Part shown: one piece after another, positions 48,771-59,195 of the stretch
How the letters are laid out: each line of letters starts with the position of its first letter
Position numbering within the stretch: position 1 is the stretch's first letter
Source: Hymenobacter arizonensis
GTDB lineage: Bacteria > Bacteroidota > Bacteroidia > Cytophagales > Hymenobacteraceae
NCBI RefSeq assembly: GCF_900115775.1
Contig: NZ_FOXS01000004.1
Coordinates: forward strand, 1 to 64,000
DNA length: 64,000 nucleotides
Direction of reading: 5' to 3'
Position numbers and translations under genes: made by a program
The notes under the pieces: model-generated
The model's database searches: none
The model's input: only the letters and a program-made list of their open reading frames with translations
Told to the model about the DNA's origin: nothing

Positions 48771-51700
48771 TTAGAAGTCGTAGCCCAGTGTGAAGTAGAA
48801 CTTCGGGCCGCGGGTTACATAGTCTTCCTGGCCCCAGGCCACGTCTACCTTGCCATAGAAGCCGAGGAGAGTGGTGCGGGCCCCCACGCCGTAGCCCACC
48901 AGGAAGGGGTTGCGGAAGTTGATTACAGTGGCAGAGAAGAAGTTGCCGCCGAGGATTACCTGTTCGGTATTGGCCGAGTTGTCGACGCCAAAAGGACTGG
49001 AGCCCGAGTAGGCCGTGCCGGCATCGGCAAAGCCGGTGAGCTGCAGGTTGCGGAAGAAGCCGGAGTAAATGGGCTTGCGGGCGAAATACTGCACAATGGG
49101 AAAGCGCAGCTCCGTGTTGAACACCAGGTAGCGCGGGCCGCTGCGGGCGCCGTAGTCGAAGCCCCGCAGGTTGGTAACGAACTCCTGATTGAAAATCTGG
49201 TCGGGCGCCGAGAAGTTTTCCGGGAAGCGGCTGCCTTCGTAGCCGGCGTTCAGCCAGTTGTCCATGCCGCCCAAGCGGAACAGCTGCGGGCGCGGGCCAA
49301 AAAACTGCCCGTAGCTGGCCCGGCTGGCCCATGTGATGGAACGGCTGATTTTCTGGTAGTGTCGCAGGTCGACCACGAACTTGCCGAAGTTCAGGCCTCT
49401 GTCGTCGAGGCTTTTTTGCTGCTGAACGCTCGCCTTCATGCGGGTGCCGGTCACCATGTTCACGCCGGTGGTGAGGCTGTTGTCAAAAACGATTTCGCCG
49501 TGGTAGCCGAGGTAGTTGAAGTTTTCGTCGTTTTCGGTCGACACGTCGCCGAGCAGCGTGCGGGAGATGTTCACGTAGCGGGGGCCTCCGCGCACGCTCA
49601 GGTTGTGCGTGAGGGGGTAGGCAATGGTGGGTGCTACCTCGTGGCGGCCGTAGCGGAAACGGTTCCGCTCAATGTCGAAGAAGTAAGCCTGCTTCTGGTA
49701 GGCCACGCCCCAGTCGTAGCGCTTGGTCAGGTTGGTGTAGGAGACCCGAATATTGCTGGTGCGCAAATCAAACAAGCCAAACAAGCTGGCGTCAATGCGT
49801 TGGTTTTCCAGTACATCGGTGAGAGCCGCCCGGAACTGCAGGCCCAAGCCCAGCAGCGGGTCCATGAGCAGGGCCGTAGACACGTTGTCGGCCATGAAGC
49901 GGGTGTCGTAGCGGAAAGGGCCCGTGAGCGAGGGGGCATCGGCTTTGGCTTGCGCTGCCTCCGAGGCGGCAGTCGGCGTCAGGCGCCGGCGCTTCGTTTG
50001 AGAAGGCTGTATGGGTTCGTCTTCCTCAAACTGATAGTCGCTGGTATTAACTGTTTTGCTGGGCTCAGTAGGCGTAGCGGGCGCGGGCGCAGCCGCCGTG
50101 GTAGGTGCAACAGGCGCGGCAGCAGAGTCGGTAGGCACTGCAGTATCCGATACCAGCGGAGACGTCGGCACTGGTGCCGGCTTGGGAGCGGGCCTCGGAG
50201 CAGCGGCGCGGGGCGGCGCCGAACGGTCTTCCAGAGTCTGCTGGCGGGCCGTTTTGGCGAGGGGCAGCGCCGTGGGCAGCGGGTAGGTAGGGTAAACGTA
50301 CAAGATGTCGCGGGACTGCGCCGGTGCCACAAACACCAGCGACGACGTTTGGGTATTGTAATCGAAGTCCTGCGTGTTGGGCAGCCAGTTGGTGAGCAGG
50401 GTGCGCTCCTTCGTCGTCAGCGAATAGCGGTATACGGCCCGCACGCCGCTTTCTTCGCCCAGGTACATAATCTCGTCGTCGGAAATGGCCCGGGGCCGGG
50501 TTTCGTTCGAGATGGTGCTCACCAAGGTTTCCACGGGCGTAGTCCGGCCGTCGAGGTGGTACATGAACAGGTCATAGTTGTTCACCACGTTCTGGAACGT
50601 TGCGGGCCGGGCCTGGCCTGCTGAGTCGAGGTAGCGGTTGGAGCTAAACACGAGGCCCTTGCCACCGGGCAGAAACACGGGCTGCACATCATCGAACAAG
50701 TCATTGGTGAGCTGTTCGGGCTTGCGGCTGCCGGCGCGGAGGAGGTAAATGTCGTTCTGGCCGTTGCGAACGGCGCTATACACCAACGCTTTGCCGTCGG
50801 GTGAGTAGCTCATGCTCAGCACTTGGTCGTAGGCGCCAAACAAGGAAGTTGGCCGCGAAAAGCGAATGGCTTCGCGCACCCGGTTCACCAATCCGTTGCC
50901 ATTGGCGTCGCGTAGGCGCAGGGCCATTTCGCCGCGCCGCATTTCAGCCATGGCCACTTGGCCGTTGCCGCGCCAGGCCAGCACGGGCAGGCGGGTTTCC
51001 ACTTGCTGGTCAGGAGTTTTGTGCCCGCCGCGGCTGATGATGTGGCGGCGCGAGCCGTCGCGGTTCATGACCATCACGCGGTAGCGGCCCTGTTCGTTTT
51101 GGGCGTAGGCCACCTGCTGCCCGTTGGGGCTGAGGATGGGCTGCGAAAACACGTCGGCGTGGCGGTTGCGGCCACTCTGCCGGAATTTCTTGTCCGGCTC
51201 CACCAATGTGGCTACGGGTTGGCCGTTCAGTTCGCGGTAGTAGGTGAGCCAGTCTTTCAAAAACACTTTGTACGGCACGTTCAGCGAGGAGCTGATGCCC
51301 ACTTCCACGTCGCGCGTGATGCGCGTCAGGTTGAGAATGTTTTGAATAGTGGTGTAGCCGTAGCGCTCGGCCACGTAGTTCCATACGCTCTGGCCGGCCA
51401 GGGTGGAGTTGCGGAGGAAAAATGGCGCGGTGCGGTTGCCGGTGGGGTGCTGCTTGCTCATGTCGCGCATGAAGCCGTCCATGTCCACGCTCCAGCCCTC
51501 GGCCGCGTAGGCCGCTGCCCCGCCAATAAACCAGTCGGGCAGCTGCAGCAAGTAGCTGCTTTGCAGTACTTCTTTCAGCGAGCCACCGTACATCATGTCG
51601 TTCAGCAGCACTTCCGTAATCTGGGTGCTGAGCTCGCGCTTGAAGTCGGTTTCCTGTCCGGTGAAGGCGATTTGCACCTTGCTCATGCGGGCCAGTGGGG

Positions 51701-52067
51701 TTTCGCCGCCATTTATCTGCTGCTGCGTGGCCGTGAGGCCAATGTTGCTCTGCCGCAGGTCGCCCACCGAGTTGTAGAACAACATGGTGGTTTTGGAATA
51801 GGGGTAGTACCCAATCAGGGCCGTGATGCGCTGCAGCTCCTTTTCGGCGTACTCGGCCGCCCGGCGGGCGCTGGGCTCGCCGCCCTGGTAGTACATCACG
51901 TTAAAGTTTTGTGTGCTGAGCTGCTGCCACCGAAACTCCTTGTGCTGAATACGTACCCGCCCAAACGGCTCCTGGGCCGTCTGAGCCCGCGCCTCCGGCG
52001 TGAAAAGCAACGGGTAGAGCAGCGCCAGAGCCCCCAGCGTGCGCTTCGCGAATAGTGGAATGGTCAT
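48771..52067 (-). CDS. Large exported protein: peptidase-like head, TolB-type repeats, C-terminal outer-membrane barrel
   Basis: About 1098 residues from ATG 52067 with a signal peptide (LGALALLYPLLFTPEARA). The N-terminal part (about 35-270) resembles peptidase-MA-like gluzincins, but the expected HExxH is replaced at the STQITEVLLNDM segment. WD40-like PD40 repeats follow (QPILSPNGQQVAYAQ, SMSYSPDGKALVYSA, PVFLPGGKGLVFSS). A Pro/Ala/Thr linker precedes a beta-barrel region (about 690-1098) ending in FYFTLGYDF, a typical outer-membrane barrel terminus. It probably sits in the outer membrane with its head in the periplasm. It is transcribed alone. The function is unknown. Confidence 0.75.
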   Translation of the reverse strand: MTIPLFAKRTLGALALLYPLLFTPEARAQTAQEPFGRVRIQHKEFRWQQLSTQNFNVMYYQGGEPSARRAAEYAEKELQRITALIGYYPYSKTTMLFYNSVGDLRQSNIGLTATQQQINGGETPLARMSKVQIAFTGQETDFKRELSTQITEVLLNDMMYGGSLKEVLQSSYLLQLPDWFIGGAAAYAAEGWSVDMDGFMRDMSKQHPTGNRTAPFFLRNSTLAGQSVWNYVAERYGYTTIQNILNLTRITRDVEVGISSSLNVPYKVFLKDWLTYYRELNGQPVATLVEPDKKFRQSGRNRHADVFSQPILSPNGQQVAYAQNEQGRYRVMVMNRDGSRRHIISRGGHKTPDQQVETRLPVLAWRGNGQVAMAEMRRGEMALRLRDANGNGLVNRVREAIRFSRPTSLFGAYDQVLSMSYSPDGKALVYSAVRNGQNDIYLLRAGSRKPEQLTNDLFDDVQPVFLPGGKGLVFSSNRYLDSAGQARPATFQNVVNNYDLFMYHLDGRTTPVETLVSTISNETRPRAISDDEIMYLGEESGVRAVYRYSLTTKERTLLTNWLPNTQDFDYNTQTSSLVFVAPAQSRDILYVYPTYPLPTALPLAKTARQQTLEDRSAPPRAAAPRPAPKPAPVPTSPLVSDTAVPTDSAAAPVAPTTAAAPAPATPTEPSKTVNTSDYQFEEDEPIQPSQTKRRRLTPTAASEAAQAKADAPSLTGPFRYDTRFMADNVSTALLMDPLLGLGLQFRAALTDVLENQRIDASLFGLFDLRTSNIRVSYTNLTKRYDWGVAYQKQAYFFDIERNRFRYGRHEVAPTIAYPLTHNLSVRGGPRYVNISRTLLGDVSTENDENFNYLGYHGEIVFDNSLTTGVNMVTGTRMKASVQQQKSLDDRGLNFGKFVVDLRHYQKISRSITWASRASYGQFFGPRPQLFRLGGMDNWLNAGYEGSRFPENFSAPDQIFNQEFVTNLRGFDYGARSGPRYLVFNTELRFPIVQYFARKPIYSGFFRNLQLTGFADAGTAYSGSSPFGVDNSANTEQVILGGNFFSATVINFRNPFLVGYGVGARTTLLGFYGKVDVAWGQEDYVTRGPKFYFTLGYDF

Positions 52068-52263
52068 AGAAGAGGCAACGAGCAAAGACGAGAGTTAGTC
52101 CGCTGAAACGCTGATTTTTTTCGAGTTTCCTACCAGAGCCTCATCCGTGAGCTGAGTGGTCCGGGCGTGCTGAAGTAAAGGCAATTAACGCAAATTTGTT
52201 CCAGGGCGCATCAGATAGTTTGTAAACCGCAATACAACCTGCCGGGCCGGTCGCCACTTGTAC

Positions 52264-53340
52264 TCAGCTTACGCTAATGGGTTGCAGGGCGTTGTAGCGC
52301 TGCAGGCTGGTGTCGGGCCATATTTCGGCCCGGCCTTCCAGCCAGTCGGCCAGCAGCACGGCCAGCCGCGGAGCCAGCATCACGCCCTTGGAACCGTAGC
52401 CGCCGCAAAAGCTTAGCGATGGCACCGTAGGGTGTGGCCCTAGCAGCGGCCGGCGGTCGCGCACGGCGGGCCGCACACCGGCCCGCTGGCCTACCACGGC
52501 AAACGGCAAGTCGGTGATAACCGACAACCTAGCTGCCAACTCCTCGCGGCCCACGGCAGTAACACCATCGGCAAACGGTGGCCACCGGTACGTGGCCCCC
52601 ACCCGAAACCGGGCAGCGCCCACCGGCACCACGTAGGCCCCCCGATTGAGGACCTGCGCCGTGCTCAATCCGGCGCATTCCACGTCCAGCACCTCGCCTT
52701 GGTTGGGCGTGAGGGGCAGCCAGCTGAAGTACGGGTTGCGTACGGCCGCCGCGCCTTCGCAGCAAACGACGTGGCGCGCCCGCACCTGCCCGGCGTAAGT
52801 GGCTCCGTCTGCGTCGGTACTGAGGCGGCTCCAATCGAAGGTTTCGGCACGCAGCCAGCCGTCGCGGGTGCCTTCGCCGGCCAGCGCGGCCAGCAGCTCG
52901 CGCACGGCCACGTGCCCGCCGTGCTGCAGCCAGGCGCCGCCGAAGGGCCCGTGCACGCCCGGTAGGGCCGGGTCGGCGGTTTCGAAGCCTGCCACAAAAT
53001 GCTCCCAAGGGTTGTCGGCGCTGCGGGCCAGCACGGCATTCTGCTCTTCTACGGAGCTGAATAGCTTAAAAATAGGTGTCTCGACAAAAAACTCCTGACC
53101 AAAGCGCTGCTCCAGCTCGCGGTAGAACTCGGCCGCGAACGGCAGCAGCTCGGCCCCGCGCCACGTGAGGGCAAAGCGCTTGCCGGCCACAGGATTCATG
53201 AGCCCGGCAGCCACGTTGGAGGCCGAATTGGCCTGCCCCGGGTCGTACACCAGCACTTGGTGGCCCCGCTGCCGCAGCACGTAGGCCAGGGTAGCGCCCG
53301 CAATGCCGTGGCCCACTACCAAAAAGTCACAGTCTGTCAT
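52264..53340 (-). CDS. DAO-family FAD-dependent oxidoreductase
   Basis: A 358-residue soluble flavoprotein. The N-terminal Rossmann turn is VVGHGIAGATLA (G10, G12, G15), followed by the acidic end of strand 2 in VLVYDPG. The C-terminal FAD segment is FCGGYGSKGVMLAP. These place it in the glycine/D-amino-acid oxidase fold, close to the oxidase domain of MnmC-type proteins; the substrate is unknown. The ATG at 53340 (MTDCDFLVVGHG) gives the normal N-terminus. Confidence 0.82.
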   Translation of the reverse strand: MTDCDFLVVGHGIAGATLAYVLRQRGHQVLVYDPGQANSASNVAAGLMNPVAGKRFALTWRGAELLPFAAEFYRELEQRFGQEFFVETPIFKLFSSVEEQNAVLARSADNPWEHFVAGFETADPALPGVHGPFGGAWLQHGGHVAVRELLAALAGEGTRDGWLRAETFDWSRLSTDADGATYAGQVRARHVVCCEGAAAVRNPYFSWLPLTPNQGEVLDVECAGLSTAQVLNRGAYVVPVGAARFRVGATYRWPPFADGVTAVGREELAARLSVITDLPFAVVGQRAGVRPAVRDRRPLLGPHPTVPSLSFCGGYGSKGVMLAPRLAVLLADWLEGRAEIWPDTSLQRYNALQPISVS

Positions 53341-53486
53341 GACTGGCAAGGTAAGAAATGCTACGCTTAAATAAGGACGCACGAGAGCGCACGCCTTTGG
53401 CATTCAAAAAGCTCTATTCTTACTCCTTAATTCTTCATTAATCAGCGCGTCGTACCTTTCCGCATTGCTCAGAGACTCTATTTCGC

Positions 53487-54140
53487 ATGACTGTCGCCGG
53501 TTTTACCTTCAATGCTTTTTCCGAAAATACCTACCTGCTCATTGACGAGACTACCCGTCAGTGCGCCATCGTAGACCCCGGCTGCTACGAAGTGGCCGAG
53601 CAGCAGGCACTGCGCCAATACGTGGCCTCCAACGGCTTGCAGGTAGTACTGCTCTTGAATACCCACGCCCACATCGACCACGTGCTCGGCAACCAGTTTG
53701 TGCTCACTACCTGGCCCGGCATCCCGTTTTTGCTGCACCGCTTCGACCTGCCCACGCTGCGCGCCGTGCCCACCTACGCCGCCAACTACGGCTTTCCACA
53801 GTACCAGCCCGCCGAGCCCACCGGAGAATTGGTGGCCGGCCAGCCCGTGCGCTTCGGCGAAACCGAGCTGGAGGTGCGCTTTGCGCCGGGCCACGCACCG
53901 GGCCACGTGGTGTTCTACCACGAGCCTACGTCCGTGGTCATTGGCGGCGATGTGCTGTTTCAGCGCAGCATTGGCCGCACCGATTTGCCCGGGGGCGACC
54001 ACGCCACGCTGCTGCACAGCATCGAAACCGAGCTGATGACCCTGCCCGACGCTACCGTGGTGTACCCCGGCCACGGCCCCGCCACCACGGTGGGGGAGGA
54101 GCGCCGCGGCAACCCGTTCCTTACCTCATTTAACAAGTAG
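53487..54140 (+). CDS. MBL-fold metallo-hydrolase (glyoxalase II-like)
   Basis: A 217-residue enzyme. The dinuclear zinc site is formed by NTHAHIDHV (H60, H62, D64, H65), then GHAPGH and the C-terminal VYPGHGPAT. It resembles hydroxyacylglutathione hydrolase-type thioesterases without the GSH-binding domain. A near -7 box (TACCTTTC, 53453-53460) lies upstream. A spacer of 116 bases separates it from pssA. Confidence 0.88.
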   Translation: MTVAGFTFNAFSENTYLLIDETTRQCAIVDPGCYEVAEQQALRQYVASNGLQVVLLLNTHAHIDHVLGNQFVLTTWPGIPFLLHRFDLPTLRAVPTYAANYGFPQYQPAEPTGELVAGQPVRFGETELEVRFAPGHAPGHVVFYHEPTSVVIGGDVLFQRSIGRTDLPGGDHATLLHSIETELMTLPDATVVYPGHGPATTVGEERRGNPFLTSFNK

Positions 54141-54256
54141 CATTTGTCATTTATCAGGTCATCAGGTGCGCGCTTTGCGCAAAGTGACTGCTTGATGAAC
54201 ATAAATGAGCTGTCCGCGAAGCGGTTGAATGTTAAGTGTTACATGATAATTGTTAA

Positions 54257-54958
54257 ATGAAAAGACACCTGCCCAACGCCATCACCTGCCTGAACCTGCT
54301 GTGCGGCTGCCTGGCGCTGAACTTTATTTTTGACGGACGGCTGGAACTGGGGGCCTGGTTTGTGGCGGCTGCGGCCGTGGCTGACTTCGCCGACGGACTA
54401 GTGGCCCGCGCCCTGCGCGTGTCGTCGGCCATCGGTAAGGACTTGGACTCGTTGGCCGACATGGTGTCGTTTGGAGTAGTGCCAGGAGCCATTATGTTTA
54501 AGCTGCTCACGGCCGACCAGGGGGGACTTGCCGACAGCACCCTGCAATGGTTGCCCTACGCCGGGTTCACGGTTAGCATTTTCTCGGCCTTGCGCCTAGC
54601 CAAGTTCAACAACGATACCCGCCAGACTACCTCGTTCATTGGCCTGCCCACGCCGGCCTGCACGCTGGTGGTGGCCTCGCTGCCCCTCATTCTGGCCAAC
54701 GACCAGTTTAGCCTGGGTGGCTTTATTCTCAACCCTCTGGTATTGCTCGGGCTCACGGTGCTGCTCTCGGGGCTGCTGGTGGCCGAGCTTCCGCTGTTTG
54801 CCCTGAAATTTAAAAACTTACGCTGGGCCGATAACCGGCGTCGGTTTATGTTTTTGCTGCTGGCGGCAGGATTATTGCTAGCATTGCAAGCTGCCGCAGT
54901 TCCGCTGGTGGTGCTGCTCTACGTGCTGCTGTCGGTGCCCAAAACCGCCGCCCGCTGA
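54257..54958 (+). CDS. pssA: CDP-diacylglycerol--serine O-phosphatidyltransferase
   Basis: A 233-residue membrane enzyme that makes phosphatidylserine, the precursor of phosphatidylethanolamine. The CDP-alcohol phosphotransferase motif is complete: D43, D46, G47, A50, R51, G60, D64 and D68. About seven helices follow. It is read from an ATG at 54257, before the porU unit. Confidence 0.92.
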   Translation: MKRHLPNAITCLNLLCGCLALNFIFDGRLELGAWFVAAAAVADFADGLVARALRVSSAIGKDLDSLADMVSFGVVPGAIMFKLLTADQGGLADSTLQWLPYAGFTVSIFSALRLAKFNNDTRQTTSFIGLPTPACTLVVASLPLILANDQFSLGGFILNPLVLLGLTVLLSGLLVAELPLFALKFKNLRWADNRRRFMFLLLAAGLLLALQAAAVPLVVLLYVLLSVPKTAAR

Positions 54959-55096
54959 TGAAGGCAGCTTTGAAATCACAATAAATATATTATTTGGCTG
55001 TTAAGAAGCGGCGGCCAGATGAACCCGCTGCCGGGCTGTGCTGTTTCGGTGCATTGTAATGCTGGGCGGTAGCGCAGGAGGCGGGCTTAATAAAAC

Positions 55097-58000
55097 ATGG
55101 AGTGTATGCGTCCTTTTTTCCTCTTCGTTTTTATTACGGGATTGATAATAGGAAGGGCCGCACCGGCACAAGCACAAACCGGAGGGCCCAATGTGGCCCA
55201 TGGCACCATTAAATGGGGCGGCTACGCAACGGTGCCCACCACGAACTCGCGCAAGCAGCGAGTGCCCACTTTCAACGAAGCCATTCAGGCGATGGACGAC
55301 CAAGTGGGCTGGTTCAGCATGCGCCTGAGTGGCCCAGCCACGCAAGGCGAGCTCAGCAACCTGGTGTATGAGCCGTTTTCGGCGGCCGATGCAAAGCTTT
55401 TCGATGCCAGCAAATTGCCCGCTGGCCCCGAGCCCGTGCTTAAGTCGGGCACCGAAATGAAGCAGGTGATAACTCACCTGAGTGTGCGCCCGGTGCGCCG
55501 CAACCCCCAAACCGGCCAGCCCGAACGGCTAATGTCATTTGACTACCGCTACGCTCCTGCTTCGGGGCCGGTAGCAGCCCGGCGCGCGGCCGCGGCGCGC
55601 ACCCATGCCAGCGCATCGGTGCTGGCTACGGGCGACTGGTATAAGATGGGCGTGGCCGAAAGCGGCATCTACAAACTCGACAAAACGGCGCTGCTGGACA
55701 TTATGGGCGTCAGAAGCCTGGACGGCATCAACCCCAACAACCTGCAGGTGTACGGCAACGCCATGGGCATCTTGCCCCAGGCCAACGCCGCCCCTCGCCC
55801 CGACGACCTGACCGAGAACAACGTGCTGTTTGTGGGCGATGGCAACAACGTGTTTGAAGACAACGAGTACTTTTTGTTTTATTCGCCAGGTGCCCACACT
55901 TGGGAAGCGCAGGGCGGCCTGTTTCGGCACCGCAACAACATTTACACCGACACTGCTTACTACTTCGTGACGGTGAAGAACGCGCCCGGCCGCCGGGTGC
56001 CTACCGCAGCCGCGCTAACCGCTGGCAGCAATTCGGCCACCATCACCACTTTCAACTACCGGGCATTCTATGAGCATGACCTGGCTAACCTGCTGCACTC
56101 GGGCCGCAACTGGGTAGGCGAAAGCTTTGCCAACGGCGGCACGCCGAAGGGATTTACATTTGGCGACGTCCCCGACCTGGTTCCAAATGCTCCGATTCGG
56201 GTTACGGCCTCGCTGGTAGCTCAGGCCGTTACGGCCAGTACGTTTCAGTTCACGCTAAATGGCACGTCGATGGGCGCTCAGTCGCTCAATGCCCGACCCG
56301 CCTACGAATACGGCGCCATTGCCACCGTGAACACCAGCACTAGGCAAGTTGCGCTGGCCAATCCAGGCAGTGAGCTGAGGGTAGGTATGACCTTTAATAG
56401 CGGCGACCCGAAGGGCGCCGGCTACCTCGACTACCTGGAAATCAACGCCCAGCGACAGCTGCGGCTGAGCAACGCGCAGCTTGAGTTTCGCTCGCTGGCC
56501 AGCACCGGCCCCCAGGCCCAGCACCGCTTTGAGCTAACCAACGCCACCGGCGCCGTGGTGTGGGACGTGACCAACCCCCGCCGGCCCGAGGCGCGGCCCC
56601 TGGTGATGGCGGGCAGCACGGCCAGCTTTGTGGCGCCGGCCGATACCCTGCGCGAGTACGTGGCCTTTCTGCCCACGGGGCCGCTCAACAACCGCCCGCG
56701 CGCCTTTGGCAAAGTGGCCAACCAGAACCTGCACGCCCTGAACAGCAACCCCAACGCGCTGGTCGACCTGGTAATTGTGACCTACCCAACGTTCAGGGCC
56801 GAAGCGCAGCGGCTGGCCAACCACCGCGCCCAAAACGACAACATGCGCGTGGCCGTGGTCACGACCTCCGAGGTCTACAACGAGTACAGTTCGGGTGGGC
56901 AGGACGTGACGGCCATTCGCGACCTGATGAAGCAGCTCTACGACCGGGCCCCGGCCGGCAAGCAAATGCAGCTGTTGCTGTTCGGCGATGCGTCGTTCGA
57001 CTATAAATCGGACCCCTTCAATAACAAGGCCTTCCAGCCGGCCTGGTGGAAGGAGCGGACGCCTTTCCAGAATGACCCCGACTTCGACGCCTTCAACCAG
57101 AACTACGTGCCCACCTACGAGTCGCGGGAGTCGCTGGCACCTTTTTACCCCGACGGAGCTTTTGGCCGAGCCAGCTATTCTTCCGACGACTACTACGGCT
57201 TGCTGGACGACGACGAAGGCGAGTGGAACGAACTGCAGACCGGCACCGAGCTGCTCGACATTGGGGTGGGCCGCTTGCCGGTACGCACCCCCAAAGGCAA
57301 GGAAGGGCGAAGCAATACGCAGCAGGCCAAGCTACTGGTGGACAAACTCATTAGCTACGATGCATCTGCCGCTTTCGGAAAATGGCGCAATCGCATTACG
57401 CTGGTGTCTGACGATGGTGACAATGACTTGTTTGTGGGCGAAGGCTCGGAACCCATTGCTAGCATTATCGAAACCAACCATCCGGTTTACAATGTGCACA
57501 AGGTTTACATGGACTTGTATCCGCAGGTGGTGGTGGCAGCGGGCCAGCGCTCGCCAGCCGCCAAGCGGGCCGTTGAGGAGGCGGTAGAGCAGGGCTCGCT
57601 GATTGTTAACTATCTGGGACACGGAGGGCCCCTAAGCTTGTCCGACGAGCAAATTGTGACAAATGCTTCGGTTAAGGCTTTGCGCAATCCCAACAACCTC
57701 ACCTTCTTCACCACGGGCACCTGCGACTTTAGCACTTATGACAACCCCGACTTCAACTCGGCAGGGGAGGAGTCATTAACCGACAACCCAACCGGCGGCG
57801 CGGTAGGCCTATTCACCACGACCCGCGTGGTGGATGCTGGCGCCAACGCCGGCCTGAACCAGGCGTATTTCAACCGCGTGCTGCGCCCCTACAATGGCCG
57901 CATGCCAAGCATCGGCACGGCCATTATGCTGAGCAAAAACGATTACCCTGGCGCGGGCCAGCCAGGTATTATCAACAACCGCAACTACGTGCTGCTCGGC

Positions 58001-59146
58001 GACCCCAGCATGACGCTGGCCTACCCCAAGCAAACCGTGACCCTAGATAGTGTGCAGACCCGCGTGGCGGGCGCCTGGGTTCAAGTAGATACCCTGCAGG
58101 CCCTGGCCCGGGTGCGCATGAAGGGCCGGGTGCTGAACAACAGCGCGACGAATACGGCTTTCACCGGCCGCGCCCAGGTTACGATATACGACAAGCCCAC
58201 CACCGTAATGACCCTAGGCAATGAGTTCGACCCCGTTCGTCGGCCAAGAGACGCGCCCCGGCCCGTGGTGGTTCAGGAAAACGTGATTTACAGCGGACTG
58301 GCCGAGGTCAGGAATGGCGAGTTCAACCTGACCTTCGTGGTGCCCAAGGACATCAACTACAACGCGGGCTTCGGCAAAATCAGCCTCTACGCTTTCGACG
58401 GCACCAACCGCGTTGATGCCAACGGCTACCAGCGCAAGCAAGTGGGTGGGGTGGCCCTGAACGCGGAAAAGGACACGATTCCGCCGACCATCAAGCTTTC
58501 CATGGACCACGAATCGTTCGTGTTCGGGGGGCTCACCGGCCAAACCACCACGCTGCTGGCGCAGCTCAGCGACGACAGCGGCATCAACACCACGGGCGCC
58601 GGCATTGGTCACGACATCACGGCCGTGCTCGACAACGACCCCACTAAGCTTATTGTACTCAACGATAAGTACGTGACCAACGTAGGGGACTTTCGGGCGG
58701 GCAAGGTCGATAACTTGTTTAAGGACCTGGCTACCGGACCGCATACGTTGCGCCTGAAAGCCTGGGACACGCACAACAATTCGGCGGAGCAGGACATCGA
58801 ATTCATTGTGGCCACCAACGAAAAGCTGGCCCTCACCCACGTGCTGAACTACCCCAATCCGTTTGCCACCTCCACTACGTTCTTCTTCGACCACAACCAG
58901 GCGGGCGGCGAACCCGGCAACCTGGACGTGCAAGTGCAGATATTTACCGTGGCCGGTCATTTGGTGCGCACGCTCACGGCCACCGTGCCCAGCACCGAGT
59001 CGCACCAGCGCAGTATTTCGTGGAATGGCCGCGACGAATACAATGACCAGCTGGCTCGCGGCGTTTACGTGTACCGGCTGAGCGTGCGCTCGCAGCAAAA
59101 CGGCAGCACCGCTTCGAAATACGAAAAGCTCGTCATCCTCAATTAA
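55097..59146 (+). CDS. porU: T9SS sortase PorU (C25 gingipain-like)
   Basis: A 1349-residue exported cysteine endopeptidase that cleaves the C-terminal domains of T9SS cargo and links them to the cell surface. A signal peptide spans about 1-27 (after a start at 55097 or 55106). The catalytic dyad is H842 in YLGHGG and C876 in GTCDFST, in a gingipain-type C25 domain. A C-terminal T9SS-type domain (from about YPNPFATS) ends the protein. porV follows 49 bases later. The length exceeds the P. gingivalis form, mostly in N-terminal beta domains. Confidence 0.93.
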   Translation: MECMRPFFLFVFITGLIIGRAAPAQAQTGGPNVAHGTIKWGGYATVPTTNSRKQRVPTFNEAIQAMDDQVGWFSMRLSGPATQGELSNLVYEPFSAADAKLFDASKLPAGPEPVLKSGTEMKQVITHLSVRPVRRNPQTGQPERLMSFDYRYAPASGPVAARRAAAARTHASASVLATGDWYKMGVAESGIYKLDKTALLDIMGVRSLDGINPNNLQVYGNAMGILPQANAAPRPDDLTENNVLFVGDGNNVFEDNEYFLFYSPGAHTWEAQGGLFRHRNNIYTDTAYYFVTVKNAPGRRVPTAAALTAGSNSATITTFNYRAFYEHDLANLLHSGRNWVGESFANGGTPKGFTFGDVPDLVPNAPIRVTASLVAQAVTASTFQFTLNGTSMGAQSLNARPAYEYGAIATVNTSTRQVALANPGSELRVGMTFNSGDPKGAGYLDYLEINAQRQLRLSNAQLEFRSLASTGPQAQHRFELTNATGAVVWDVTNPRRPEARPLVMAGSTASFVAPADTLREYVAFLPTGPLNNRPRAFGKVANQNLHALNSNPNALVDLVIVTYPTFRAEAQRLANHRAQNDNMRVAVVTTSEVYNEYSSGGQDVTAIRDLMKQLYDRAPAGKQMQLLLFGDASFDYKSDPFNNKAFQPAWWKERTPFQNDPDFDAFNQNYVPTYESRESLAPFYPDGAFGRASYSSDDYYGLLDDDEGEWNELQTGTELLDIGVGRLPVRTPKGKEGRSNTQQAKLLVDKLISYDASAAFGKWRNRITLVSDDGDNDLFVGEGSEPIASIIETNHPVYNVHKVYMDLYPQVVVAAGQRSPAAKRAVEEAVEQGSLIVNYLGHGGPLSLSDEQIVTNASVKALRNPNNLTFFTTGTCDFSTYDNPDFNSAGEESLTDNPTGGAVGLFTTTRVVDAGANAGLNQAYFNRVLRPYNGRMPSIGTAIMLSKNDYPGAGQPGIINNRNYVLLGDPSMTLAYPKQTVTLDSVQTRVAGAWVQVDTLQALARVRMKGRVLNNSATNTAFTGRAQVTIYDKPTTVMTLGNEFDPVRRPRDAPRPVVVQENVIYSGLAEVRNGEFNLTFVVPKDINYNAGFGKISLYAFDGTNRVDANGYQRKQVGGVALNAEKDTIPPTIKLSMDHESFVFGGLTGQTTTLLAQLSDDSGINTTGAGIGHDITAVLDNDPTKLIVLNDKYVTNVGDFRAGKVDNLFKDLATGPHTLRLKAWDTHNNSAEQDIEFIVATNEKLALTHVLNYPNPFATSTTFFFDHNQAGGEPGNLDVQVQIFTVAGHLVRTLTATVPSTESHQRSISWNGRDEYNDQLARGVYVYRLSVRSQQNGSTASKYEKLVILN

Positions 59147-59195
59147 TCCGCTTTTATTTGTGCCCGGGCCCGGTAGGGTCTTCTTTCCCTCTTAT

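Noticed and set aside
48633..50624. A 663-codon open frame on the plus strand, antisense to the TolB-like/barrel gene
   Set aside because: It lies wholly opposite a gene with clear domains. GC-rich third positions produce long antisense frames, and its product is Val/Gly/His-rich without recognisable domains.
50958..52055. A 365-codon plus-strand frame opposite the start of the TolB-like/barrel gene
   Set aside because: It is antisense to a gene with a signal peptide and conserved repeats, and the product is low-complexity.
54141..54256. An inverted repeat in the MBL/pssA gap (CATTTATCAGG against CATAAATGAG-like sequence)
   Set aside because: Pairing is short and interrupted. It may be a decayed element but I cannot support it as a repeat of the families above.
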